Source: Bacteroidota bacterium
GTDB taxonomy: Bacteria; Bacteroidota; Rhodothermia; Rhodothermales; UBA10348
DNA length: 64,000 bases
Reading direction: 5' to 3'
Assembly: GCA_022567305.1 (NCBI GenBank)
Contig: JADFHF010000001.1
Span: 124,001 to 188,000, forward strand
This document shows positions 44,724 to 53,321 of the stretch, piece after piece. Under the pieces are notes generated by a model, which saw only the letters and a program-made list of their open reading frames with translations, did not search any database and was not told where the DNA came from. Numbering within the stretch: position 1 is the stretch's first letter; every line of letters starts with the position of its first letter. A program made the translations under genes and the position numbers.

Positions 44724-45818
44724 CTAGCCAGCGCCGTTGGTCGTCAGCGATAGACGATCAACATATTCCTTAAAACTATCCAAGGCCGTCGAAATCTGCC
44801 TCTTTGCAAAAATTCGAAAGATCGGCGTAAGCAAGCTGGCCGGAAACGCTTTTTTATGATAGTGGAATTCCCGTCTGATTCGAGTTCCCGTTCCTTCTGC
44901 TTCCAGGAGTGTAAAAAGCGCGAGATCTTTTACGAACGGAGGATCCATCAATCGTTCCCCATAAACCAGTTTGTTTGGGCCGTAATCAGCCGTTATCGTC
45001 TCGAAATCGAGCAAATCGCCTCGTACGACGCATTGGTGGCGCATACCTGTCCGATTAACACGATCCGATTCAAAGTTCAATTGTTCCACTCCTTTCGTCC
45101 AGTCCAAGCGGATGTTCAGATTGCTGATGAGTTCATACGATTCCGAGACCGGCCGATTGACAAACACCTCCTTCGCGATCGGATTCGGCATGCGTTCGAA
45201 GTCCTCAATTTGCTCAGGCACTGGAACGCGGTCATGTAAATCGGTCATGGCCGCAAATCGAAAACTGACCTCACCGATCTCGTCATAAGAATCAGAGCTC
45301 GATTTGAAATCCACCCAAGAAGGCAAGGCTGACTCGGCATATGGCGACGATCGTTCCGCCAAATTCTCGGTCACAAGCAAATATTCGTCCATAGGCACCG
45401 AATTTTTCAGTAATCGGTGTACGAGGATCATGTCGGGGCCATACGGTTTGTGAAACTCTTTGACCTTGATGAACTCCAGAGGACCGGCGTGGGCGACAAT
45501 TTTCAGAGAAAGCGACTGCGCTGACGAACACGCTCCACAGTGACAGATTCGTCTCGATTCATACTGCTTCAGCTGCGTGTGAAATCGAACGAACATTCGC
45601 TCAGCCAGCGTCGCAATCCGGGGAACCGAGGGCACGACGTCTTTCAGATAAAAGAGAATCGCATCTCCCTCAATTTCGGCGACAGTGAGACCCAGATCGT
45701 CAGCGTCGATGATCGATTCCAACAACTCCGACACGATGTGTCGTCCGTGTTCAAGCTCGATTTCGTTAACGAATCGCGTAAAACCGGAAATGTCTGGAAT
45801 CAGTAACAGTGAATGCAT
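44724..45818 (-). CDS. DUF2652 cyclase-homology domain fused to an SRPBCC/START-like domain
   Basis: 364 residues. The N-terminal half (1-190) is the DUF2652 domain, related to class III nucleotide cyclases. LLIPDISGFTRF gives D9 and EIEGDAILFY gives D52, the two metal-binding Asp; E48 sits where guanylyl cyclases have their base-selecting Glu. GPDMILVHR puts Ile131 where cyclases have a catalytic Asn, while R135 is kept. A CHCGACSS motif is typical of DUF2652. The C-terminal half (about 215-355) resembles SRPBCC ligand-binding proteins (FVNRPVSESYELISNLNIRL, RIRREFHYHKKAFPA). It may be a degenerate cyclase or a nucleotide-binding sensor. The substrate is unproven. Confidence 0.72.
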   Translation of the reverse strand: MHSLLLIPDISGFTRFVNEIELEHGRHIVSELLESIIDADDLGLTVAEIEGDAILFYLKDVVPSVPRIATLAERMFVRFHTQLKQYESRRICHCGACSSAQSLSLKIVAHAGPLEFIKVKEFHKPYGPDMILVHRLLKNSVPMDEYLLVTENLAERSSPYAESALPSWVDFKSSSDSYDEIGEVSFRFAAMTDLHDRVPVPEQIEDFERMPNPIAKEVFVNRPVSESYELISNLNIRLDWTKGVEQLNFESDRVNRTGMRHQCVVRGDLLDFETITADYGPNKLVYGERLMDPPFVKDLALFTLLEAEGTGTRIRREFHYHKKAFPASLLTPIFRIFAKRQISTALDSFKEYVDRLSLTTNGAG

Positions 45819-45859
45819 TCAGTTCTAGCTCTATTTGCATTGAGTTGCAATCAGCTGCA
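45810..45859 (-). promoter_or_regulatory. Palindrome and 10-bp-spaced TTGCA repeats at the start of the DUF2652 gene
   Basis: TGAATGCATTCA (45810-45821) is a perfect 12-bp palindrome that spans the start codon. Next come TTGCA at 45835-45839, TTGCA at 45845-45849 and CTGCA at 45855-45859, exactly one helical turn apart. Such phased repeats can be binding sites for one protein face, but could also be chance. Confidence 0.3.
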
Positions 45860-45876
45860 AGGAATTACGGTCATGA

Positions 45877-47436
45877 TCACTCTATAGGTCTCAGCCGAAG
45901 ATGATGAAAGTCGAAACTGAAGTCCGTAGCCCGTGAAACCGCACGCATTCTCGCCTGATAAACGGATCCATCCGCATTCAAATCAAAGATGACGAAAGAA
46001 TCTGCACGCAGCTCCCGATCATCCCATTTTGCGATGAACGTATCATTCATATAGTGAATGAGATCTCCAACCAAACTCGGCGTGTGTGCAAAGCGAATGC
46101 GCAGGCCGTCTTCCCCGTGCTCCATAATGATATTTCCGTACCAGATGTCCTGATACACTCCGGTATAGGCGTCAAGAGAGAGCGATGGACGGGTCGCTGC
46201 AGGTGGAACGAGTAGAGACGCATCATCAACCGACGGTACCGACGCTTTGATCCGTTCGCGCACGGTCTGAAACGCCTGTAACCAATCCGTGTCGGAGACT
46301 CCCAGATAATGGTCCAGGATGTAGTGTGTAATTGAATTATAGGCATCGCCAGACTCCTGATTGGTAAACACCGCGACACCTAGTTTCAGTTCGGGAATCA
46401 TAGCCACGCGAGAGGCATATCCCGGCAGAAATCCCGTATGCGTTACGAGTTTCTTCCCTCGATAGTCACGTATTCCGAAGCCCAAAGCATATCCATTAAA
46501 ATTGGTTTTCAATGGCGACAATTCAGGAGCCGGAGTGCCTGATGGAATGGGAGTCACTATGGACCACAATTCCCGGGTTATCCGTGGAGAGAAAAGTCGG
46601 CGGTCCTGCGCCACCCTCCCTGAATCCAGTTGCACAACCAGCCACTTCGCAATGTCGACGGCGTTTGAATTAATTCCACCGGCCGGATTGGTATTGTCAC
46701 TCTGAAACGGCTGAACGATTTTCACTTCGCCACCGATGGGTGCATGGGTGGTTGCAGTGTTGCGGCCCACCCCGGAAATAGAGTGTCGCACGTTGCTTTC
46801 CGACATGCCAAGAGGTACCAGAATGCGTGACTCGATAAAGTCTTCCCAGGACTGCCCACTGACTGCCTCGATCACCTCACCGGCGACTATGTACAGCACA
46901 TTGTCGTAGGCGTACGCACTCCGGAAACTGGTTTTTAGAGGCAAGTAACGAAGGCGACGTACGATTTCCTTTCGGTCGTAGTCGGTCGGCGGCCACCACA
47001 TCAGATCCCCGGCGCCGAGAGCAAGGCCACTTCGGTGAACCAACAGATCGCGAATGGTCATTTCACGCGTGACAAACGGATCGGACATCCTGAACCAGGG
47101 CAGGTAGTCGATGACGGGAGCATTCCACTCGAGTTTACCTTCGTCGACCAGCATGCCCAATCCGGTGGCCGTGAACGCTTTCGTATTGGAAGCGATTCCA
47201 AATAGTGTGTGCTCGTCGACGGCATCGGGTTCACCAAGCATTTTGACGCCGTAACCTTTTGCGACGATCACATCACCGTCTTTGACAATCGTAACGCTTA
47301 CGCCTGGAACTTCGAACGCTTCGAGTACGCGCTCAACGTACGCATCGAGATCGGACGGGGCTCGAACCTGCCCCCAAGATGTCGCGACAAGGGTGAAAAC
47401 CGCGACTGTAACCGCAACAAATCTGAGTCGAATCAT
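45877..47436 (-). CDS. Secreted serine hydrolase (class C beta-lactamase/PBP-like) with DUF3471 domain
   Basis: 519 residues. A signal peptide (FVAVTVAVFTLVATSWGQ) is followed by a beta-lactamase-fold domain with S83-N-T-K86 (SxxK), YAYDNVLY (YxN) and KLVTHTGFLPG (HTG), all active-site boxes intact. The C-terminal 120 residues (SLDAYTGVYQDIWYGNIIME ...) are a DUF3471-type beta domain. Family members hydrolyse D-amino-acid peptides, esters or, rarely, beta-lactams; the substrate is unknown. It lies 58 bp upstream (in its own direction) of the DUF2652 gene, so the two could be transcribed together. Confidence 0.87.
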   Translation of the reverse strand: MIRLRFVAVTVAVFTLVATSWGQVRAPSDLDAYVERVLEAFEVPGVSVTIVKDGDVIVAKGYGVKMLGEPDAVDEHTLFGIASNTKAFTATGLGMLVDEGKLEWNAPVIDYLPWFRMSDPFVTREMTIRDLLVHRSGLALGAGDLMWWPPTDYDRKEIVRRLRYLPLKTSFRSAYAYDNVLYIVAGEVIEAVSGQSWEDFIESRILVPLGMSESNVRHSISGVGRNTATTHAPIGGEVKIVQPFQSDNTNPAGGINSNAVDIAKWLVVQLDSGRVAQDRRLFSPRITRELWSIVTPIPSGTPAPELSPLKTNFNGYALGFGIRDYRGKKLVTHTGFLPGYASRVAMIPELKLGVAVFTNQESGDAYNSITHYILDHYLGVSDTDWLQAFQTVRERIKASVPSVDDASLLVPPAATRPSLSLDAYTGVYQDIWYGNIIMEHGEDGLRIRFAHTPSLVGDLIHYMNDTFIAKWDDRELRADSFVIFDLNADGSVYQARMRAVSRATDFSFDFHHLRLRPIE

Positions 47437-47790
47437 TTTCCAATCTCCCGTTCAGCGCCTTAGATGAGGTTTTGTAGGCACCAGTTTAGACGCGATGGGG
47501 TCAAGAAAGCAAGCAGGAAACACTTAATTAGAGCAGGATTTTACAATCACGAAAGTAGCTCCTTGCGCAATGTTGTGTTCTGCTTTCGCACGAGTTCGAT
47601 TCGATCAAGGCGAAGATGAACCCGAGTTCAGCTTGCTGTATTGGCTGGCCTTTTCACGTTACTGATTTTCCCGACTGCTCCTCGAACGGTACGACACGCT
47701 CTCGCTAATACGCCGATTATTCAGAATAGCCAAGCTCTTTTTGAGCTGATGTATATCAAGCATCGGCTAGAAAAAATCTGAACTAAGCAC
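47437..47790. other. 354-bp gap without a convincing gene
   Basis: Between the serine hydrolase start and the tonB stop. An open stretch near 47640-47780 reads VQLAVLAGLFTLLIFP then FELMYIKHRLEKI, but it follows a stop and has no start codon, so it may be a remnant. A small hairpin (AAGCTC TTTTT GAGCT, about 47729-47744) is present. I see no tRNA or known RNA. Confidence 0.4.
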
Positions 47791-48564
47791 CTAATTGAGC
47801 CGGAATATAACGGGTATGTGCAAGTAGACCGGAACGGGTCTCCCCCGTTGTGTCCCGGCGATAAATGTTTGAAGCATCACCGCCCGCTCAGCTTCCTTGT
47901 CCAGACTCTCCTGAACACTTCGGACGATTATGGGATCACGCGGGGTGCCGTCCGCAGCCACAACGATTTGAACCACAACCGTGCCTTCTATGCTGGCACG
48001 GCGGGCGATTTCCGGATACTTTAATTCGGCCAAAAGTGCCTCAAACCCTCCGACCATTTCGGGCGGATTCTCGACAATCATGAAGATTTCCGGCTCGGTA
48101 TCTTCTTCGATTACAGGAGCTGGAGGCGGCGCGTCCGTGATCGCCTCTTCGAGATCCAAGAATGAGTCGAAATCCAGATCGTCGTCAGCCAGCTCGACGT
48201 CGTTGGGCACCTCAACTGGAATCGGAGGTCTTGGCGGAGGCGGTGGTTTTTCAAGCTGCTCGGTTTGAACGATCTCTTCCATTTGCACAATTTCCTGCGC
48301 GGCAATCGTGAAGTCCTCGCTCTCTCCCAGACTAAACTTGATTTGAAATGCTCCGATGGATGCCGACAGGGCTATGACCATTCCGAATTGTAAAATGATA
48401 AGGTACCGGGTGCGGCGAGTGCGGCGTAAATTGGACCGTTGCCTGAATCTTTCCTCGAGTTGCTCGGGAGTTAGTCCGGAAATTCCACTCTTTTGCTCGC
48501 GTATTCGGCCGAAAGTGGACCCATAAGCCGGTAGAAAATTCCCTATCAGAAAGTTCTTTCGCAT
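47791..48564 (-). CDS. tonB: TonB-family energy transducer
   Basis: 257 residues. A cytoplasmic N-terminus of about 50 residues, longer than usual, is followed by one membrane helix (YLIILQFGMVIALSASIGAF), a proline/acid-rich spacer with PPPPPRPPIPVEVP, and a C-terminal TonB domain (about 165-257) with YPEIARRASIEGTVVVQIVV and FIAGTQRGRPVPVYLHIPV. It transmits proton-motive energy to TonB-dependent receptors such as the one at 14283-17123. No exbB or exbD gene is nearby, as is common in Bacteroidota. A later start inside the first 40 residues is possible. Confidence 0.88.
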   Translation of the reverse strand: MRKNFLIGNFLPAYGSTFGRIREQKSGISGLTPEQLEERFRQRSNLRRTRRTRYLIILQFGMVIALSASIGAFQIKFSLGESEDFTIAAQEIVQMEEIVQTEQLEKPPPPPRPPIPVEVPNDVELADDDLDFDSFLDLEEAITDAPPPAPVIEEDTEPEIFMIVENPPEMVGGFEALLAELKYPEIARRASIEGTVVVQIVVAADGTPRDPIIVRSVQESLDKEAERAVMLQTFIAGTQRGRPVPVYLHIPVIFRLN

Positions 48565-48785
48565 CCTGAAGTTGCGATCGTGAGTGAAGATAGCGGTGCT
48601 CGCGTAAAGATTTAAACGGTAACTGCTCTTTTTGGATACAGGATTCGTTTACCGTCCTGACGAATTCAATGAACCCGCACGGACTTCGCCCGTGGGCGGC
48701 ACGAAATACACTCATAATACAGGTGATTCACCCAAGAGTTGGGTGAGAAGACAAGCCAGACGGGCGCGATGGCGCTACATAGATC

Positions 48786-48986
48786 CTAAGCAGCCTGCTG
48801 AGAGATCAGCCTAGGACTCGACGATTTGTGAGCCAAATCGGTAACCGGAGCCAGATTTTGGCTCAAATCAGAGTCACGGACTGCCATTTTGCGTTCTAGA
48901 AGCGTGGTTACGTAGATAGCTGATAGGCCAATGAATAAAACCGGCAGCAGCCAGCCTGCGAAGAGAATGAGCTCAAGAATTGACAT
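48786..48986 (-). CDS. Putative small membrane protein
   Basis: 66 residues from ATG 48986. One hydrophobic segment (LILFAGWLLPVLFIGLSAIY) is followed by a polar tail (ERKMAVRDSDLSQNLAP). The frame is open further upstream to 49157, but that part overlaps the divergent YjbQ gene. No homology is recognised and it could be a non-coding frame; the 221 bp between tonB and this gene hold nothing else. Confidence 0.35.
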   Translation of the reverse strand: MSILELILFAGWLLPVLFIGLSAIYVTTLLERKMAVRDSDLSQNLAPVTDLAHKSSSPRLISQQAA

Positions 48987-49103
48987 GATGGGTAACTCAG
49001 ACTTAGTAACACTAGAGGGAGAATTCTTAGTATCGCCTTTAGAGCGAGCGATCTTAAGTCGGAGCACATGGTAGATCACGATTAATAAAATCCTCAAGAG
49101 CCA

Positions 49104-49523
49104 TTGACCCATCAAGACCAATTTAAACTCACCACGTCCGGGCACCGAGATATGCATGACGTGACCCCATTTGTCGCGAACATCGTTGCAAAATCAGGTG
49201 TTGGAATCGGAACCGTGCATGTCCATGTAATCGGAAGCACTGGAGCTGTCGGCACGATTGAGTACGAACCCGGGCTGCAGCAAGACCTTCCCGAGATCCT
49301 CGACAAGCTGATGCCGCCGAGCCCAGAATATGGACACGAAGAGGCCTGGCACGACGGAAATGCGCACTCACACCTCCAGGCGACCACGCTGGGTCCGTCC
49401 GTCAGCGTTCCTATTTCCAACGGCGAATTAGTGTTAGGCACGTGGCAACAGATATTCTTTCTCGAATGCGACGTACGCCCCCGATCCCGAACACTGGTCG
49501 TCACCGTGATGGGAGACGAGTAA
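49104..49523 (+). CDS. YjbQ/UPF0047-family protein (thiamine-phosphate-synthase-like)
   Basis: 139 residues from TTG 49104, the only start before the upstream TAA at 49086. The family fold is clear: GHRDMHDVTPFVANIVAKSG, GTVHVHVIGSTGAVGTIEYE, then HSHLQATTLGPSVSVPIS and GTWQQIFFLECDVRPR. The His cluster and the last Glu/Asp are the likely metal or active site. Some members have weak thiamin-phosphate synthase activity; the true role is unsettled. It is 50 bp before a lipoprotein gene on the same strand. Confidence 0.82.
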   Translation: MTHQDQFKLTTSGHRDMHDVTPFVANIVAKSGVGIGTVHVHVIGSTGAVGTIEYEPGLQQDLPEILDKLMPPSPEYGHEEAWHDGNAHSHLQATTLGPSVSVPISNGELVLGTWQQIFFLECDVRPRSRTLVVTVMGDE

Positions 49524-49573
49524 TTGCACTACAGTGACGAATCAAGAGACCTGTCCTACCGGTATAATCCAGT

Positions 49574-49978
49574 ATGAGATACTTCTCCGTCGTTCTATTA
49601 CTCAGTCTAAACGGACTCGCTGGTTGTCTAATTTCCAGTGTAAATCAGTTGAGTCAGACCTGGATGTCGATATCACCGATTCAGTGTATGGGCAATCCTT
49701 GGGAACAGGATTGGCTTGCCTCTCACGACAACGATTACGAGTCGTATCCCGCTGATCCGACTACACCAGAGCTCGAAGCAGGAGAAAAGGAAATCATTAG
49801 AGACTACTTTGCTCGCCAGGGAGTTCGCATAGAGCGACTGGATTCGAAGCAATTCGACGGCGCTGTCTGCCTTGCCTGTTCGTGTCCGGCTGGATATACG
49901 ATGTTCGCCTTGATCGACGATGTAGCCAAAGATCGCATGTTGGAATTGGGGTTCGCATCGTCCATGGCACCCGACTGA
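49574..49978 (+). CDS. Small lipoprotein with a conserved Cys cluster
   Basis: 134 residues, family not recognised. The signal ends in LNGLAGC, a lipobox. Near the C-terminus CLACSCPAGYTMFALIDD has three cysteines in CX2CXC spacing and may bind metal or form a disulfide. The acidic middle part (EAGEKEIIRDYFARQGVRIE) looks helical. It stands between the YjbQ gene and a secreted protein gene. Confidence 0.55.
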   Translation: MRYFSVVLLLSLNGLAGCLISSVNQLSQTWMSISPIQCMGNPWEQDWLASHDNDYESYPADPTTPELEAGEKEIIRDYFARQGVRIERLDSKQFDGAVCLACSCPAGYTMFALIDDVAKDRMLELGFASSMAPD

Positions 49979-50159
49979 CCCTGCTCACACATCTCTCGTT
50001 CTCCCGATCTGTTCGTCATCTAACCTCAAACAGTTGCTTCTTGAGTACTGTTTTTGCAGATTGAACGACCATGCGTCGCTTCGGGACATCCCACTGTATG
50101 TTCTTGAAGGATGGCGTATTGAGGAAGGATAACCCTTGCCCTGTTAAACCAATCAATTA

Positions 50160-50906
50160 ATGACAATGAGAAAGCTATCGCTGCTTATTATTCCCCTACT
50201 TTTCGTTACGACATTTGAATCGAATGCACAATCAAACAACATTGCCCAAATTTGGGAAATGGTACCCATTTTTGGTCACGCCGGAATGGTCGAAGACGCT
50301 CTCAAAGAACACGTGTTGTGGAGAAATGCCCACGGTGACACGTGGAATTGGGACGTGTTCCAAGTCGTTACCGGGGAGAATTATAACACCTTTTACGCCC
50401 GGTCAGGGAGCCATACTTGGGCTGATTTTGACAGTTATAATCTTGAAGGCGCAAGTGAGCATTTCCAGGCTACCGTTCAACCACACTTACAATCTGTCTC
50501 CAATTCGATTTCGGCAGGCGATACGACGAATGTCTACTTCCCCCCCGATGGCGAGTTCAATCTTCTCACGGTTGTGTCGTACGACGTCATAGGATCCAAG
50601 CGGATTGCCTTAACTGACGCCTTGGGCAAATTCTCTGAAGCTCTCAGAAAAAGAGGTACGAGCTTCTATCATGCATTCTATTGGACTGTGGCCGGTGGTG
50701 ATGGGACCAACGATCTCACCGGCGTATTCCCAGCAGACACCTGGGCAGACTTTGAGGATCCGGATCCCAATATCATGCAGATAATGATGGAAGAGTATGG
50801 CGAAGAAGCCATGGGAATCTTTGAGGCATTTACGTCAGCAGTTCGTAATGAACGGACCATGATTCTCTTGCACCGTAAAGATTTATCGTCAGACACCGTT
50901 GAATAA
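50160..50906 (+). CDS. Secreted protein with two ABM-like halves
   Basis: 248 residues; signal peptide (LSLLIIPLLFVTTFESNAQ). The mature protein seems to be two similar halves: GENYNTFYARSGSHTWADFD in the first and AFYWTVAGGDGTNDLTGVFP then TWADFEDPDPN in the second, like a fused pair of dimeric alpha-beta barrel (ABM-type) domains. No catalytic residues are apparent. ATG 50160 and 50166 are both possible. It is followed by a strong terminator at 50933, so it is monocistronic. Confidence 0.65.
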   Translation: MTMRKLSLLIIPLLFVTTFESNAQSNNIAQIWEMVPIFGHAGMVEDALKEHVLWRNAHGDTWNWDVFQVVTGENYNTFYARSGSHTWADFDSYNLEGASEHFQATVQPHLQSVSNSISAGDTTNVYFPPDGEFNLLTVVSYDVIGSKRIALTDALGKFSEALRKRGTSFYHAFYWTVAGGDGTNDLTGVFPADTWADFEDPDPNIMQIMMEEYGEEAMGIFEAFTSAVRNERTMILLHRKDLSSDTVE

Positions 50907-50932
50907 TCGTTAGAATACCGACTTCCAATAAG

Positions 50933-50965
50933 GGCCCGCCGGTGCGTCACTGGCGGGCCATTTTT
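50933..50965 (+). terminator. Rho-independent terminator after the secreted ABM-like gene
   Basis: A GC-rich 12-bp stem (50933-50944 with 50948-50959, one G-T pair), 3-nt loop, then A and five T (50961-50965). It is placed 27 bp after the stop at 50906. Confidence 0.9.
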
Positions 50966-51158
50966 GTAGAAGGCCTTTCGGCAATCCCAGTCTGATCTAG
51001 AACCACTTCAGAATGCTCTTTCAATTCGATATAATTTATGAAGATACCGTGAAACGTCGCTTTGTGAGTAATACATTGACTCCAAGAGAAACGTAAGAGT
51101 ACCACTTGGATTCGTACTAAAAGCGTAGCAAAGCCGCACGAGCGAGTCGTCCTTGGTA

Positions 51159-52277
51159 ATGAAGACATTCGAATCTGCCGCGAAATTCCCGAACTCAGGG
51201 ATGGCCGTCCTGTGTTTGGGTCTTGCAGTCATCGTTTCTGCCTGCGCGGACGATCAACTTGCGGATTCAGTACAAGAAGAAGAACAAACAGACCCGGGTG
51301 AACTCTGTAGTTTCCCAACCAGCGCACTGACTGACGGAGGCGTCGGAAAAGATGGCATTCCGGCGCTCACCAATCCGGCCTTGGTCTCTCCCGAACTGGT
51401 AATCAAATACCTGGCCGAAGATAACAGGGTAATTGGAATCCTGGTTAACGGCGAAGCAATCGCCGTACCGCACAACATTCTCTGGTGGCATGAAATCGTC
51501 AATTTCGATTTCCCTTCTCAAGATGTCGCTATCACCTATTGTCCGCTGACAGGGTCCTCCATCGGTTTCGACAGATCGGTCGTGGGTGGAGCAGAGTTCG
51601 GTGTATCAGGTCTTTTATTCCAAAACAACCTGACGATGTACGATCGGAATACAGAGGAATCGTTGTGGCCGCAGATGTTGCTAGAGGGAGGATGTGGCCC
51701 TGCAAAAGGGCAGCCCTTAGAGACGGTCCCCGTATTCGAAATGACGTGGGCGGGGTGGAAAGACTTATATCCGAATACCAAAGTTATTGCTGCGGAGACG
51801 GGGTACAACAGAAATTATACGGAGTTTGGATATCCATATGGAGACTACGAAGTCGAAGACAATCCGCGATTGCTATTCGATCAGCCTATAAATAGACGAA
51901 GACCCCCCAAGGAGCGCCTACTCGGAATACCCGGAACGGACGGCGGAATTGCTTTCCCATTCAATGAGCTGGATAAGACCCCGGTCACGGTGGTGGAAGA
52001 GACCTCCGATGGAAAAGATGTCGTTGTATTCTGGAGCAGATTTCATCGAGGAGCAGCTGCCTTTCGGCCTGCACTGGGAGACCTGAATCTATCGTTCAGA
52101 GTAGAAAACGGAATATTCGTAGACGAACAAACGGGTAGCACGTGGCAACTCGATGGCCTGGCGATCGATGGGCCGCTGGTCGGTGAACGGTTGGAACCCA
52201 TCTCAGAGGCATACGTCGCGTTCTGGTTTGCGTGGGCTGCATTTTCACCCCCTACGCGAGTATGGACGGCTGGATAG
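51159..52277 (+). CDS. DUF3179 lipoprotein
   Basis: 372 residues from ATG 51159. The lipobox VIVSAC ends a signal peptide. The DUF3179 domain is complete: VIGILVNGEAIAVPHNILWW, HEIVNFDF, ITYCPLTGSSIGFDR, GVSGLLFQNNLTMYDR, SLWPQMLLEG, and the C-terminal ENGIFVDEQTGSTWQLDGLA and FWFAWAAFSP. The conserved YCP-TG-S core suggests a chemistry that has not been described; DUF3179 proteins are widespread and secreted. The barrel gene that follows begins 2 bp after this stop, implying co-transcription. Confidence 0.85.
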   Translation: MKTFESAAKFPNSGMAVLCLGLAVIVSACADDQLADSVQEEEQTDPGELCSFPTSALTDGGVGKDGIPALTNPALVSPELVIKYLAEDNRVIGILVNGEAIAVPHNILWWHEIVNFDFPSQDVAITYCPLTGSSIGFDRSVVGGAEFGVSGLLFQNNLTMYDRNTEESLWPQMLLEGGCGPAKGQPLETVPVFEMTWAGWKDLYPNTKVIAAETGYNRNYTEFGYPYGDYEVEDNPRLLFDQPINRRRPPKERLLGIPGTDGGIAFPFNELDKTPVTVVEETSDGKDVVVFWSRFHRGAAAFRPALGDLNLSFRVENGIFVDEQTGSTWQLDGLAIDGPLVGERLEPISEAYVAFWFAWAAFSPPTRVWTAG

Positions 52278-52279
52278 CA

Positions 52280-53134
52280 ATGCGAAAGTGGGCCCTTACC
52301 CTGTTGTATGGATGCCTGATCACTGGAATATTCGTACCGTCTGCGTTTTCGCAGTGGGTAGAAAAGCCAAGGCAGGGATGGATTCAGGTCGCTCTGTATC
52401 ACCACGACACGACGACTCGGTTCGACGAGCAACGAAATAACGAATCTCTATTCAACGAAGGGGGTAGGTCCATTACGACGTCCGTTTTCTTAACGGGTGT
52501 CATTGGAGTTTTCGAAGGCGTTGACGTCTGGGTTCAAGCTCCCTTTCATCGGCTAGAGTTCAACGATGTGGTCGAAAAAAGGAGAAGCACCGGCGTCGGA
52601 GACCCACGATTTCATGTTCGAATAGACCCGTTTACGATCGTTGGGTCTTCAGCGCCTTTCCCGTTAGCTCTACGGGGTGGTGTCAAACTCAAGGGTCAGG
52701 AATTCCCCGTCGACTCGGAGATCATACCGTTGACTGAGGGTCAACGCGATTGGGAACTCATACTTGAGTTAGGTCACTCGTTTTTCCCTCGACCCATCTA
52801 TGCGATGCTCTGGATAGGCTATCGCTGGAGAGAAAGCAATACAGAAGTCCGAAAAGATCCTGGAAATGAGTTTTTCTACCTCGCAAGCGTCGGCGGCGCT
52901 CTCGACGAGTGGAACTGGAAGTTATCTTTTGAAGGACTCGCTGGCCGCCCGAGTCACTTCTTCGATATCCCGATCGAGTCTTCGAAACGAGAATTCTTTC
53001 AGATTCTTCCCAACATCGGACGAAGTCTCGGACCAGGTGTGCTGGAAATTGGAGGACGATTCCCTCTCTCGGGTCGAAATCTACCCTCAGGCCCGGCTGT
53101 TTTTATTGGGTACTTTTTTAGATTCAGTGTGTGA
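52280..53134 (+). CDS. Outer-membrane beta-barrel protein
   Basis: 284 residues. A signal peptide (ALTLLYGCLITGIFVPSAFS) is followed by many short amphipathic strands (TGVIGVFEGVDVWVQAPFHR, LRGGVKLKGQEF, ELGHSFFPRPIYAMLWIGYR) and an aromatic last strand (FIGYFFRFSV). This looks like a transporter-type OMP barrel but the family is not named by sequence. ATG 52280 follows directly on the DUF3179 stop; ATG 52262 would add 6 residues and overlap it. The pair may act together at the outer membrane. Confidence 0.68.
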   Translation: MRKWALTLLYGCLITGIFVPSAFSQWVEKPRQGWIQVALYHHDTTTRFDEQRNNESLFNEGGRSITTSVFLTGVIGVFEGVDVWVQAPFHRLEFNDVVEKRRSTGVGDPRFHVRIDPFTIVGSSAPFPLALRGGVKLKGQEFPVDSEIIPLTEGQRDWELILELGHSFFPRPIYAMLWIGYRWRESNTEVRKDPGNEFFYLASVGGALDEWNWKLSFEGLAGRPSHFFDIPIESSKREFFQILPNIGRSLGPGVLEIGGRFPLSGRNLPSGPAVFIGYFFRFSV

Positions 53135-53204
53135 GTCTGCAAAGCCCTTTTTTGTGACCGTCGCTCAAATCCCGTTTCTTGGGGCGAACCCATCTAATTG
53201 GGCT

Positions 53205-53321
53205 ATGGTAGACAAGCAATTAACCCATTATAATATCGTCGCTGAACTCGGCCATGGTGGCATGGGCAGCGTCTACAAAGCTGAGGATACGAAGCTCTTT
53301 AGCACGCCCCCGGGAGACTGA
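53205..53321 (+). pseudogene. Ser/Thr protein kinase stub
   Basis: 38 codons, ATG 53205 to TGA 53319. It reads HYNIVAELGHGGMGSVYKAE then DTKL, an unmistakable protein-kinase glycine-rich loop (GHGGMGSVYKA). It stops before the catalytic lysine (VALK). The next 270 bp show no kinase lobe in any frame, so the gene is truncated or mostly deleted. It lies just after the outer-membrane barrel gene. It cannot be an active kinase. Confidence 0.75.

Noticed and set aside
48632-48814. 60-codon plus-strand frame upstream of tonB
   Set aside because: Arg-rich, no motif, and it runs into the antisense small membrane gene.
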